From: Lachnospiraceae bacterium
GTDB taxonomy: Bacteria; Bacillota; Clostridia; Lachnospirales; Lachnospiraceae
Direction of reading: 5' to 3'
Assembly (NCBI GenBank): GCA_900766915.1
Contig: CAAFXE010000242.1
Location: 1-30,850 of the forward strand
Length of the DNA: 30,850 nucleotides
Below the pieces are notes generated by a model that saw nothing but the letters and a program-made list of their open reading frames with translations, did no database searches and was not told the DNA's origin. The position numbers and the translations under genes were made by a program. Below are positions 14,518 to 22,337 of this stretch, in pieces. Numbering within the stretch: position 1 is the stretch's first letter; every line of letters begins with the position of its first letter.

Positions 14518-15159
14518 ATGAAATGTGACAAAAAAACAATGCTTCTCTATGCAGTGACAGACCGACACTGGACAGGAGAGCAGACTTTAATGGAACAGGT
14601 GGAGGATGCCCTAAAGGGAGGAGTTACCTGTGTGCAGCTTCGTGAAAAGGAGCTTGAAAAGCAGGCCTTTTTAGAGGAAGCCATGGAAATGAAGGCACTT
14701 TGCAAACAATATCAGGTTCCATTCATTGTAAATGATGAGGTAGATATTGCCGTAAAATGCGGTGCAGACGGCATTCATGTAGGCCAGATGGATATGGAGG
14801 CCGGAAATGTCCGTGCCATTGTAGGAGAGGACATGATGATCGGTGTATCTGTCCGTACTGTAGAGCAGGCAGTTAAGGCCGAAAAGTCCGGAGCAGACTA
14901 TCTTGGTGTAGGAGCAGTGTTTAATACCACCACAAAGTTAGATGCCCATGAAGTTTCCTACGAAACCTTAAAGGCAATCTGTCAGACAGTAAACATTCCT
15001 GTAGTTGCCATTGGAGGAATCAATAAGGAAAATATTTTGAAGCTTTCCGGCTCGGGAGCAGACGGAGTTGCGTTAGTATCTGCAATCTTTGCAGCCAAAA
15101 ACATTGAAGAAGAATGTAAGGAACTTCGGAAGCTTTCAGAAGAGATGGTGAATTCATGA
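14518..15159 (+). CDS. thiE: Thiamine-phosphate synthase
   Basis: Joins HMP-PP and HET-P to thiamin monophosphate. The 213-residue TIM-barrel protein carries GVTCVQLREKE, FIVNDEVDIAVKCGADGIHVGQ, IGVSVRTVEQA, GADYLGVGAVFNTTTK and VVAIGGINKEN, all typical of ThiE. It is preceded by GAGACAGGTG and by a 26-bp element. Its last codons overlap the start of the HAD gene by 4 nt (ATGA), so these two are translationally coupled. Confidence 0.96.
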   Translation: MKCDKKTMLLYAVTDRHWTGEQTLMEQVEDALKGGVTCVQLREKELEKQAFLEEAMEMKALCKQYQVPFIVNDEVDIAVKCGADGIHVGQMDMEAGNVRAIVGEDMMIGVSVRTVEQAVKAEKSGADYLGVGAVFNTTTKLDAHEVSYETLKAICQTVNIPVVAIGGINKENILKLSGSGADGVALVSAIFAAKNIEEECKELRKLSEEMVNS

Positions 15160-15788
15160 AGATAGAAGGAGCTATTTTCGATCTTGATGGTACTTTGTTG
15201 GACAGTATGGGAATCTGGGATCGTGCAGGAGAAGATTTCCTGCTTTCTTTGGGAATTACGCCCAGAGAAAATCTGGCGGAAACCTTAAAGGAGATGAGTC
15301 TTGCCCAGGCAGCCGAATATTTACAGGATACGTACGGTGTTTCCAAAAGTGTAGATGAGATCATAAGAGATGTCTGTCATCTGGTGGAAGATTTCTACAT
15401 AGAAAAAGTACCTTTAAAAAAGGGCGTGAAAGAGGTTTTGGAAAAGCTTTCCAAAAATCATGTAAAAATGTGCGTTGCTACGGCATCGGAAAGGCGTCTG
15501 GTAGACCTGGCACTGACCCGTTGTGGTGTAAGACAGCATTTTACGGAGATCTTTACCTGTAATGAATTGGGATTGGGCAAGGATAGCCCGGACATTTATG
15601 AGATGGCACGGGCACATCTTGGCACACCAAAGGAAAATACCTTCGTCTTTGAAGATGCAATCCATGCTATCAGGACTGCAAAGGCAGCCGGTTTTCTCGT
15701 TGTGGGAATTTTTGATGCATCGGAAAAAGACCAGGAGACTGTACGTTCCCTGGCAGATATTTATTTAGAAAGTTTTATGAAATTTTAA
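15156..15788 (+). CDS. HAD-family phosphatase, candidate thiamin-monophosphate phosphatase
   Basis: Haloacid dehalogenase-type hydrolase of 210 residues. Motif I is FDLDGTLLDSMGIW, motif II CVATAS, the motif III lysine lies in GLGKDSPDIYEMA, and motif IV is VFEDAIHAI. A helical C1 cap sits between motifs I and II (about residues 18-80). It overlaps thiE by 4 nt and sits in a thiamine operon. Organisms that finish TPP with thiamin pyrophosphokinase need TMP to be dephosphorylated, and HAD enzymes have been shown to do this in some bacteria and plants. The substrate TMP is therefore a context-based inference; HMP-P or general sugar phosphates are alternatives. Confidence 0.88.
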   Translation: MKIEGAIFDLDGTLLDSMGIWDRAGEDFLLSLGITPRENLAETLKEMSLAQAAEYLQDTYGVSKSVDEIIRDVCHLVEDFYIEKVPLKKGVKEVLEKLSKNHVKMCVATASERRLVDLALTRCGVRQHFTEIFTCNELGLGKDSPDIYEMARAHLGTPKENTFVFEDAIHAIRTAKAAGFLVVGIFDASEKDQETVRSLADIYLESFMKF

Positions 15789-15796
15789 TAAAACCC

Positions 15797-15829
15797 AGCG
15801 GCAGATCGGGGGCACCACTTTCTGTCGCT
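15797..15829 (+). other. Intercistronic hairpin between the HAD gene and thiD
   Basis: AGCGGCAGA (15797-15805) pairs with TCTGTCGCT (15821-15829) over 9 bp with one G-U. No T-run follows, so RNA processing or stability is more likely than termination. Confidence 0.4.
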
Positions 15830-15865
15830 TAATAAAAATAATGCGCAAGAAAAAGGAGAAAGATT

Positions 15866-16681
15866 ATGAGAACAGCATTATCAATCGCCGGAAGCGATTC
15901 CAGCGGAGGCGCCGGTATTCAGGCAGATTTGAAAACAATGACCATGAATGGTGTTTTTGCCATGAGTGCAGTGACTGCACTGACAGCGCAGAACACAACC
16001 GGTGTCACAGGAATTATGGAGGTAACTCCGGAATTTTTAAAACAGCAGATCGATGCCGTATTTGAGGACATCCGTCCGGATGCGGTAAAAATCGGAATGG
16101 TTTCATCTGCCGGATTAATTGAAACAATTGCAGAGAGACTAAAATCTTACGGAGCAGAAAACGTGGTAGTAGATCCCGTAATGGTAGCAACCAGCGGTGC
16201 AAGGCTCATTGCAGAAGATGCCATTGCAACCTTAAAGGAAAAGCTGCTTCCATTGGCGACAGTCCTGACTCCAAACATTCCCGAGGCTGAGATCCTTGCG
16301 GGTATGTCTATTCAAAACGAAGAGGATATGGTCAAAGCAGCCAAGCTCATCAGCCAGACCTATGGATGTGCAGTGCTCTGTAAGGGTGGACACAACATCA
16401 ACGATGCCAACGATCTTTTATTTGCAGATGATACTGCAACATGGTTCCACGGTAAACGGATCAACAATCCAAACACCCATGGAACCGGATGCACCTTATC
16501 CAGTGCCATTGCGTCGAACCTGGCCAAAGGCTTTTTACTGGAGGATTCCGTTAAAAGAGCAAAAGATTATATTTCCGGAGCTCTTGCAGCCATGCTTGAC
16601 TTAGGTGCAGGCAGCGGTCCTATGAATCATGCATTTGATTTACAGGGAGAATTTAAGAAGGAGGCATCAGAAAATGACTGA
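15866..16681 (+). CDS. thiD: HMP / HMP-phosphate kinase
   Basis: Makes HMP-PP, the second ThiE substrate, from salvaged hydroxymethylpyrimidine. The 271-residue ribokinase-fold protein shows SIAGSDSSGGAGIQADLKT at the N-terminus, VKIGMVSS, VVDPVMVATSGA, TPNIPEAEIL, VLCKGGH and GTGCTLSSAIASNLAKG. The start follows AAAGGAG. It overlaps cytX by 8 nt. Since thiC is not in the window, the operon looks dedicated to salvage of both halves of thiamin. Confidence 0.95.
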   Translation: MRTALSIAGSDSSGGAGIQADLKTMTMNGVFAMSAVTALTAQNTTGVTGIMEVTPEFLKQQIDAVFEDIRPDAVKIGMVSSAGLIETIAERLKSYGAENVVVDPVMVATSGARLIAEDAIATLKEKLLPLATVLTPNIPEAEILAGMSIQNEEDMVKAAKLISQTYGCAVLCKGGHNINDANDLLFADDTATWFHGKRINNPNTHGTGCTLSSAIASNLAKGFLLEDSVKRAKDYISGALAAMLDLGAGSGPMNHAFDLQGEFKKEASEND

Positions 16682-17840
16682 AAAACGTACATCTGTATTT
16701 GAAAATGGTTTGATCTGGTTTGGAGCAGGCGTTTCCATCGCAGAAATCCTCACCGGAACCTATTTTGCATCCCTTGGAATGGGAAAAGGACTTTTAGCAA
16801 TTATTGTGGGACATATCATTGGATGTGTCATGCTGTTCCTGGCAGGATTGATTGGCGGTAAAACAAGAAAAAGTGCCATGGAAACCGTAAAGATGAGCTT
16901 TGGTGAAAAGGGAAGCCTCTGGTTTTCTATTTTAAATATCCTTCAGCTGGTTGGCTGGACCGCCATCATGATCTATGACGGAGCCCTGGCTGCCAATGGC
17001 GTATGGTCAGTGGGAAACTGGTTCTGGTGCCTTGTGATCGGTGTACTAATCATTCTCTGGATCCTCATCGGTATTACCAATCTGGGAAAGGTTAACACCA
17101 TTGCCATGACAGCACTGTTTATGCTTACCATTGTTCTTTGCTATGTGATCTTTGGAAAAGGTGCTGCTTTAAATATTGCTGATGATGGACTGACCTTCGG
17201 CGCAGCAGTGGAGCTATCCGTAGCAATGCCTTTATCATGGCTTCCACTCATCAGTGACTATACAAAAGAAGCTGAAAAACCGGTCAAAGCAACGGCAGCC
17301 AGTGCCATCACTTATGGTATTGTCAGCTGCTGGATGTACCTCATCGGTATGGGAGCTGCTATCTTTACCGGAGAATCTGACATTGCGCAGATCATGTTAA
17401 AGGCAGGTCTTGGTGTGGCAGGCCTTCTGATCATTGTATTTTCTACTGTAACAACTACCTTCTTGGATGCATATTCTGCCGGAGTTTCCAGTGAATCCGT
17501 ATCCTCAAAGATCAATGGAAAATGGTTTGCGGTAGCCGTAACTGTGATCGGAACTGCATGTGCGGTTTTATTCCCGATTACGGATATCACAGATTTCCTT
17601 TATCTGATCGGTTCTGTATTTGCTCCGATGATTGCGATTCAGATTGCAGACTATTTTATCTTAAAGAGAGAGCCGGGAAAAGCTTCCGTAGATGTTGCCA
17701 ATATGGTCATCTGGGTTGCAGGCTTTGCAATTTACAGATATCTCATGAATGTAGATATGATTCTGGGAAATACATTGCCGGATATGATCATTACGATCAT
17801 CATCTGTGTTGTGGTTCGTAAGATTGTGAAAACCAAATAG
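16674..17840 (+). CDS. cytX: CytX, putative hydroxymethylpyrimidine transporter
   Basis: Permease of the nucleobase:cation symporter-1 family, 388 residues with about ten to twelve transmembrane segments. TPP-regulated CytX proteins are predicted to import HMP or its analogues. The N-terminal FENGLIWFGAGVSIAEI and the block MPLSWLPLISDYTKEA, where NCS1 proteins hold substrate and sodium ligands, support the call. The start at 16674 lies inside the last codons of thiD, after GAAGGAGG. It is the last gene of the operon; a strong terminator follows at 17878. Cytosine or a related pyrimidine cannot be excluded as substrate. Confidence 0.9.
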   Translation: MTEKRTSVFENGLIWFGAGVSIAEILTGTYFASLGMGKGLLAIIVGHIIGCVMLFLAGLIGGKTRKSAMETVKMSFGEKGSLWFSILNILQLVGWTAIMIYDGALAANGVWSVGNWFWCLVIGVLIILWILIGITNLGKVNTIAMTALFMLTIVLCYVIFGKGAALNIADDGLTFGAAVELSVAMPLSWLPLISDYTKEAEKPVKATAASAITYGIVSCWMYLIGMGAAIFTGESDIAQIMLKAGLGVAGLLIIVFSTVTTTFLDAYSAGVSSESVSSKINGKWFAVAVTVIGTACAVLFPITDITDFLYLIGSVFAPMIAIQIADYFILKREPGKASVDVANMVIWVAGFAIYRYLMNVDMILGNTLPDMIITIIICVVVRKIVKTK

Positions 17841-17877
17841 CATTGGATAGAATATAACAGAAAGCTATGATATTTTT

Positions 17878-17941
17878 CCCCTTATGATGAGGAGACCTGT
17901 AAACGCTTTTTTGCGGTCACCTCATCATAAGGGGATTTTTT
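17878..17941 (+). terminator. Terminator of the thiamine operon; long hairpin repeat, copy 1
   Basis: CCCCTTATGATGAGG (17878-17892) pairs perfectly with CCTCATCATAAGGGG (17920-17934), with an inner GACC/GGTC stem, then T6. The right arm is identical to that at 23765-23779. Confidence 0.9.
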
Positions 17942-17967
17942 GTAGCTGGAAGGTACTGATCAGATGC
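17942..17967 (+). repeat. 26-bp dispersed element, copy C
   Basis: GTAGCTG, GAAGGTACTGAT, CAGATGC: 23 of 26 match the reference. It abuts the terminator and lies just upstream of the candidate AraC operator of lacLM. Confidence 0.65.
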
Positions 17968-17973
17968 AAAATG

Positions 17974-17994
17974 TATCATTTTGTGTATGTTTTG
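17974..17994 (+). promoter_or_regulatory. Candidate AraC-type operator of lacLM
   Basis: TATCATTTTGTG, then T, then ATGTTTTG. The same 21 bp occurs at 21970-21990 with one difference, upstream of the sugar transporter and the AraC gene. It starts 57 bp before the lacL -10 box. Confidence 0.65.
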
Positions 17995-18030
17995 AATGAT
18001 TTATCATATGTATTTTTTGTCCGTTTATCT

Positions 18031-18036
18031 TATAAT
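18031..18036 (+). promoter_or_regulatory. -10 box of lacLM
   Basis: Perfect TATAAT with no good -35 hexamer 16-18 nt upstream, as expected for an activator-dependent promoter. It lies 67 nt before the lacL start. Confidence 0.5.
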
Positions 18037-18102
18037 TGTAAATAACAAAAAGATGTTTATAGCTTGAAACGTTAAGTCGGCTATAAAGAAAGAGAGGAAA
18101 AA

Positions 18103-20004
18103 GTGAAGGCAGATATTAGCTGGTTGGATAATCCGGAAATATTTCAGGTAAACAGAATGGCTCCACATAGTGACCATGAATACTATTTGAGCATTCAGGA
18201 TTTTATGAAAAAGAATAACGGATTAACGCAATCATTAAATGGACAATGGTTGTTTCATTTTAGTTTTAATGCAAAGTCAAGACCAATAAACTTCTTTGAA
18301 GAAGATTATGATTACAGTCGATTTGACAAAATTATGGTGCCGGGACACATTGAGTTGGCTGGGTATGATAAAATCAGATATATTAATACCATGTATCCGT
18401 GGGAAGGAAGAGAGTATCGCAGAGGTGCTTATAGTATAGAGGGGGCCGGTGATGGAGCAGGGATGTTCAGTACAGATGAATATAATCCGGTAGGCTCTTA
18501 TATCAAAAAATTCGATCTGGAAGAAGGATTGATTGGCAAAAGGATCAGTATATACTTTGAAGGCGTCGAACAGGCAATGTATTTGTGGCTGAATGGAAAG
18601 TTTATTGGATATGCAGAAGACAGTTTTACACCTTCTGAATTTGACCTGACACCCTATATCAGGGAAAAAGGTAATGTTTTAGCGGTAGAAGTATATAAGC
18701 AAAGTACTGCCTCTTTTTTAGAAGATCAGGATTTTTTCCGCTTTTTTGGAATTTTTAGAAATGTTACATTAAAAGCCAAACCCAATATCCATGTGGAAGA
18801 TTTATGGATTCATCCGGTTTTACATAATGATAATCAGAGTGGTACATTTTGTGTGGATGTTAAACTTTCAGGCAAATTGGAAGAAGAATTGTTTGCAAAT
18901 GTTATTTTAATGGACAGAGAGGAAAATATTCTTTGGAAAGATAACATGAAATTTGTAATAGATGGAAACAACTGTTTAGGAACCTTCGAACGAACAATGG
19001 ATCAGGTGATTCCATGGGATAATCATTTGCCATATTTATATCATTTCTATTTGGAAGTCACGAATAAGCGGGGAGAATTGTTAGAAATTGTGCCTTATCG
19101 AGTTGGCTTTAGAAGGATAGAAATCATTGATCGTGTCATGTATTTAAACGGAAAGAGACTCGTCATTGTTGGTGTCAATCGTCATGAATGGAATGCAAAA
19201 TCCGGAAGAGTCATTGGTATGGAAGAAATGAAATCGGATATGGATTGTATTCTGCGAAATAATATCAATGCTGTAAGAACCAGCCATTATCCGAATCAGA
19301 TCCCATGGTATTACCTATGCGACGAAAATGGCATTTATGTAATGTCAGAAACAAACCTGGAAAGTCATGGTGCATTTCAAAAATTAGGTGCAATAGAACC
19401 TTCATGGAATATTCCAGGTTCCATTCCGCAGTGGAAAGAAGCTGTATTAGACCGGGCGAGAACTCATTTTGAAACCTTGAAAAATCATACATCTATTTTA
19501 TTCTGGTCACTTGGGAATGAGTCCTATGCGGAAGATGATATTGCTGAAATGAATCAATATTTCAAAGAAAAGAATGATGGCAGATTGGTACATTACGAAA
19601 GTGTTGTATATAACAGAGCATATGAAGATGTCATTTCAGATATTGAAAGCCGCATGTATACAAAACCGCAGTTGGTGGTGGAATATCTCGAAAACAACCC
19701 CAAAAAGCCTTTTATTTTATGCGAATATATGCATGATATGGGAAATTCCATGGGAGGACTCGGCTCCTACATGAAACTGATAGATCAGTATGAATCCTAT
19801 CAGGGTGGATTTATCTGGGATTTTATTGATCAGGCAATTTTAGTGAAAGACGAGGTAACAGGAAAAGAAGTATTGCGTTATGGTGGAGATTTTGATGATA
19901 AACCTGCAGACTATGAATTTTCAGGAAATGGAATCCTCTTTGCCGATCGCAGAGAAAAGCCTGCAATGCAGGAAGTGAGGTATTATTATGGATTGTATAA
20001 ATAA
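18103..20004 (+). CDS. lacL: Beta-galactosidase large subunit (LacL-type, GH2)
   Basis: Carries the catalytic part of a two-subunit beta-galactosidase that hydrolyses lactose and related beta-galactosides. The 633 residues cover the sugar-binding jelly roll (about 40-225), immunoglobulin-like domain and GH2 TIM barrel. The acid/base Glu473 lies in SLGNES and the nucleophile Glu541 in LCEYMHDMG; NRHEWNAKSGR and RTSHYPNQIPWYY are typical. It starts with GTG at 18103 after AGAGAGGAAA. The gene ends after the barrel and overlaps lacM by 17 nt, as in the LacLM enzymes of lactic acid bacteria, where LacL is also about 630 residues. No signal peptide, so the substrate must be imported. Confidence 0.92.
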   Translation: MKADISWLDNPEIFQVNRMAPHSDHEYYLSIQDFMKKNNGLTQSLNGQWLFHFSFNAKSRPINFFEEDYDYSRFDKIMVPGHIELAGYDKIRYINTMYPWEGREYRRGAYSIEGAGDGAGMFSTDEYNPVGSYIKKFDLEEGLIGKRISIYFEGVEQAMYLWLNGKFIGYAEDSFTPSEFDLTPYIREKGNVLAVEVYKQSTASFLEDQDFFRFFGIFRNVTLKAKPNIHVEDLWIHPVLHNDNQSGTFCVDVKLSGKLEEELFANVILMDREENILWKDNMKFVIDGNNCLGTFERTMDQVIPWDNHLPYLYHFYLEVTNKRGELLEIVPYRVGFRRIEIIDRVMYLNGKRLVIVGVNRHEWNAKSGRVIGMEEMKSDMDCILRNNINAVRTSHYPNQIPWYYLCDENGIYVMSETNLESHGAFQKLGAIEPSWNIPGSIPQWKEAVLDRARTHFETLKNHTSILFWSLGNESYAEDDIAEMNQYFKEKNDGRLVHYESVVYNRAYEDVISDIESRMYTKPQLVVEYLENNPKKPFILCEYMHDMGNSMGGLGSYMKLIDQYESYQGGFIWDFIDQAILVKDEVTGKEVLRYGGDFDDKPADYEFSGNGILFADRREKPAMQEVRYYYGLYK

Positions 20005-20944
20005 AAAGCCACTTAGAGTTATTTATGGAGATTTTACGCTTGGCGTTAGGGGAGAGGGATTTCATTATATCTTTTCCTATGCACAATGCGGATTGGAATC
20101 ATTGAAAAAAGATGGCTATGAATGGTTATACCGTTGCCCCAGACCCACGTTTTGGAGAGCTACAACGGATAACGACCGTGGAAGCAAATTCCATATAAAA
20201 AGCGGATGTTGGCTTTCTGCTGATAGTTTCATTGATTGTTCAGGAATCGAAGTAATTGTGGATGGTATTTCTAAGGGAAAACCATGTGCACCAGATAATA
20301 ATTGCTATGATGGAAATGCGGAAGCAGAGAATGTGTGTGTCAAATTTACCTATCAGACGATTATCATGCCAGCCACAACCGTTGATGTCTGCTATACTGT
20401 CTGTGCAGATGGGAGCATTCATGTGGAAGCTTGTTATCATGGAAAAGAAGGTCTCCCGCAGCTTCCTGTATTTGGAATGAGATTTATTATGCCTACACTG
20501 GCAGACAAGTATATTTATGAGGGATTGTCAGGAGAAACCTATCCGGATCGTAAGAGGGGGGCGCTTCCCGGAATCTATGAAATTAATGATCTATCTTTGA
20601 CACCATATCTTGTTCCACAGGAATGTGGGATGAGAATGGATACAAAATGGGTGGAAATAACCAGGAGAAAAAGTCTGGACAACAGTAGGAAAATTATGAG
20701 TCCACAAACACTCTGTATTGAAATGGATCAGGAACCATTTGCATTTTCCTGTTTGCCATATACAGCTTCTGAAATTGAAAACGCAACCCATCATGAAGAA
20801 CTGCCACCTGCAAGAAGAACGGTCCTATGCGTATACGGTGCAGTGAGAGGCGTAGGAGGAATTGATAGTTGGGGAAGTGATGTGGAAGAAGCATATCATA
20901 TTTCAGCTGAAAAGGATATCAGATTTTCTTTTGTGATACGCTGA
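19988..20944 (+). CDS. lacM: Beta-galactosidase small subunit (LacM-type)
   Basis: Supplies domain 5 (Bgal_small_N) that in single-chain LacZ is the C-terminus and completes the active site. The 318 residues match the LacM size. LRVIYGDFTLGVRGEGFHYIFSY, RPTFWRATTDNDRGSK and DKYIYEGLSGETYPDRKRG are family segments. It starts inside the end of lacL in another frame, with GTGAGG about 8 nt before its ATG, which supports a real start and coupled translation. A strong terminator follows. Confidence 0.92.
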   Translation: MDCINKKPLRVIYGDFTLGVRGEGFHYIFSYAQCGLESLKKDGYEWLYRCPRPTFWRATTDNDRGSKFHIKSGCWLSADSFIDCSGIEVIVDGISKGKPCAPDNNCYDGNAEAENVCVKFTYQTIIMPATTVDVCYTVCADGSIHVEACYHGKEGLPQLPVFGMRFIMPTLADKYIYEGLSGETYPDRKRGALPGIYEINDLSLTPYLVPQECGMRMDTKWVEITRRKSLDNSRKIMSPQTLCIEMDQEPFAFSCLPYTASEIENATHHEELPPARRTVLCVYGAVRGVGGIDSWGSDVEEAYHISAEKDIRFSFVIR

Positions 20945-20959
20945 TTTATCATAATTGTA

Positions 20960-21009
20960 AAAAGCCGCTATGTTAACTGGTTATGTACGAGGTTAACATG
21001 GCGGCTTTT
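20960..21009. terminator. Bidirectional terminator between lacM and the AraC gene
   Basis: An 18-bp stem (AAAAGCCGC, wobble, ATGTTAAC with its complement at 20992-21009), 14-nt loop, A-run on the left and T-run on the right. It serves both convergent genes. Confidence 0.88.
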
Positions 21010-21031
21010 GCAGTTTTTTGTAAATTGTTTT

Positions 21032-21916
21032 TCACATAAGATTGGAGACTTCATTTTTATTGTGTTCTCGTAACTGTTTTCGAAAATCAGAAGGAGACAC
21101 GCCAAGCTGTTTTCGGAAAAGCCTGCTGAAATAGAGAGGATTATCATATCCAACCCGTTCCGCAATTTCAGTGATATTATAGTCTGTATTTTCTAAAAGA
21201 ACCTGTGCATTTGAAATACGTAGGGATAAAAGATATTGAGTCGGTGTAGAGCTTGTGTATTCCTTAAAACCACGTATAAACCAACTGACACTCATATGAT
21301 GTGTGGCTGCATAATCCTGCACGCAAATATCTTCATTATAATGTTCATGGAAATAACGCACAGCGTTATCTGCTTCTTGCATAAGAAGTGCGTTTTTTCC
21401 GTGCGGTTTACTAAATATTGCACGATGAATACGAATGAAGAGGTGTTGCAGATGATTTACTAACAAATCCTCAAAATCAATTCTGCATAATTTGAGCTCT
21501 TGAATCATCTGTAAGAACAAATATTTAAATTCCATTGATGAACCGGTATGAACCACATGAACGGAGTCAGCAATGCCGTATTTTCTGAGAAATCGCTTGG
21601 CATCCTTTCCGGTAAAATGTACCCAGTAAACCTCTGTATGATCTACACCATAGTAATAATAGCGCTGTTCTTCTTTTGGACGATAAATAACCATATTTCC
21701 TGCAGGGACAATTTGTTCTACGCCATGAAAGAAAAAGTGTGCTTTTCCGGAAGCTATATACAGTAGCTGAAAATCCAGTCGGCCTTTCGGACGGTGGGTT
21801 GGTAATTTGGGGATTGATATCAACCTGTAAGTTCCACAACTGCCTACAACTAATGGACGGGATTTATCCATGAAATCTATCAAGGAATTGTTTAAATATG
21901 CGGAATCTGAATACAT
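21032..21916 (-). CDS. AraC family transcriptional regulator of the lactose module
   Basis: A 294-residue regulator. Residues about 20-160 form a cupin-like sensor (LPTHRPKGRLDFQLLYIASGKAHF, NMVIYRPKEEQRYYYYG). Residues about 190-285 hold two HTH motifs (EDICVQDYAATHHMSVSWFIRGFK and YNITEIAERVGYDNPLYFSRLFRK) and the family signature GVSPSDFRKQ. It is convergent with lacLM and divergent from the GPH transporter. The same 21-bp sequence in front of both target promoters suggests it activates them, with a beta-galactoside or its breakdown product as effector; the effector is inference. The operator at 21970-21990 is also in its own upstream region, so autoregulation is possible. Start preceded by AGGGAGGCTGTC. 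Confidence 0.9.
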   Translation of the reverse strand: MYSDSAYLNNSLIDFMDKSRPLVVGSCGTYRLISIPKLPTHRPKGRLDFQLLYIASGKAHFFFHGVEQIVPAGNMVIYRPKEEQRYYYYGVDHTEVYWVHFTGKDAKRFLRKYGIADSVHVVHTGSSMEFKYLFLQMIQELKLCRIDFEDLLVNHLQHLFIRIHRAIFSKPHGKNALLMQEADNAVRYFHEHYNEDICVQDYAATHHMSVSWFIRGFKEYTSSTPTQYLLSLRISNAQVLLENTDYNITEIAERVGYDNPLYFSRLFRKQLGVSPSDFRKQLREHNKNEVSNLM

Positions 21917-21969
21917 GACAGCCTCCCTGTTTTCCTACGGTATATTTAAAATCTTATGTATTAATATTA

Positions 21970-21990
21970 TATCATTTTGTGCATGTTTTG
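21970..21990 (+). promoter_or_regulatory. Candidate AraC-type operator in the araC-transporter intergenic region
   Basis: TATCATTTTGTG, then C, then ATGTTTTG; one difference from 17974-17994. Similarity continues downstream (GATTTAT and TATTTTTTG) to a TATAAT at 22028-22033, 58 bp from the operator start against 57 bp in lacLM. The rest of the 421-bp intergenic region (21917-22337) is AT-rich, with two GAAAATATTTT-like boxes (near 22155 and 22194) and one 26-bp element; no other gene is seen. Confidence 0.65.
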
Positions 21991-22027
21991 TCTAATCTGA
22001 TTTATTTATTTTTTGGTTTTTCAAAAC

Positions 22028-22033
22028 TATAAT
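22028..22033 (+). promoter_or_regulatory. -10 box of the GPH transporter
   Basis: TATAAT placed like the lacLM -10 box relative to the operator. If used, the leader would be about 300 nt and would contain the 26-bp element at 22274. Confidence 0.45.
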
Positions 22034-22273
22034 ATGATTGTTCAAAGCGTTCCGGTAATAAAAAAATCATACAGTATTACATTACAATTTGATTATTGTT
22101 GTAAAACACTTGATTTTCATTGAAAAACCTTCAAAGAATAGTGTCATATGAATGGAAATATTTTCGTAACTGAAATTCAGAAAAACATCAGCATGAAAAT
22201 ATTTTAAAAAATGAAACAGATGTTTTAGTTAATCTCATTTAATGCATATTGAAAATTTGTTTGGGTTTTGTTT

Positions 22274-22299
22274 TTACCTGGAAGGTACGGAACAGATAC
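22274..22299 (+). repeat. 26-bp dispersed element, copy D, before the GPH transporter
   Basis: TTACCTG, GAAGGTACGGAA, CAGATAC: 23 of 26 match the reference. It ends 38 nt before the transporter start codon. Confidence 0.65.
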
Positions 22300-22337
22300 T
22301 TAAGAAGTGGAAAAACAAGAACAAAGAGGGAAAAAAC

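Noticed and set aside
18103..20944. Frameshifted lacZ pseudogene
   Set aside because: Sizes, the 17-nt overlap, the ribosome-binding site before the second ATG and the domain boundary agree with functional LacL and LacM subunits.
22242..22337. N-terminal extension of the GPH transporter
   Set aside because: It would translate the 26-bp element and lacks a ribosome-binding site; the ATG at 22338 has one and fits the family N-terminus.
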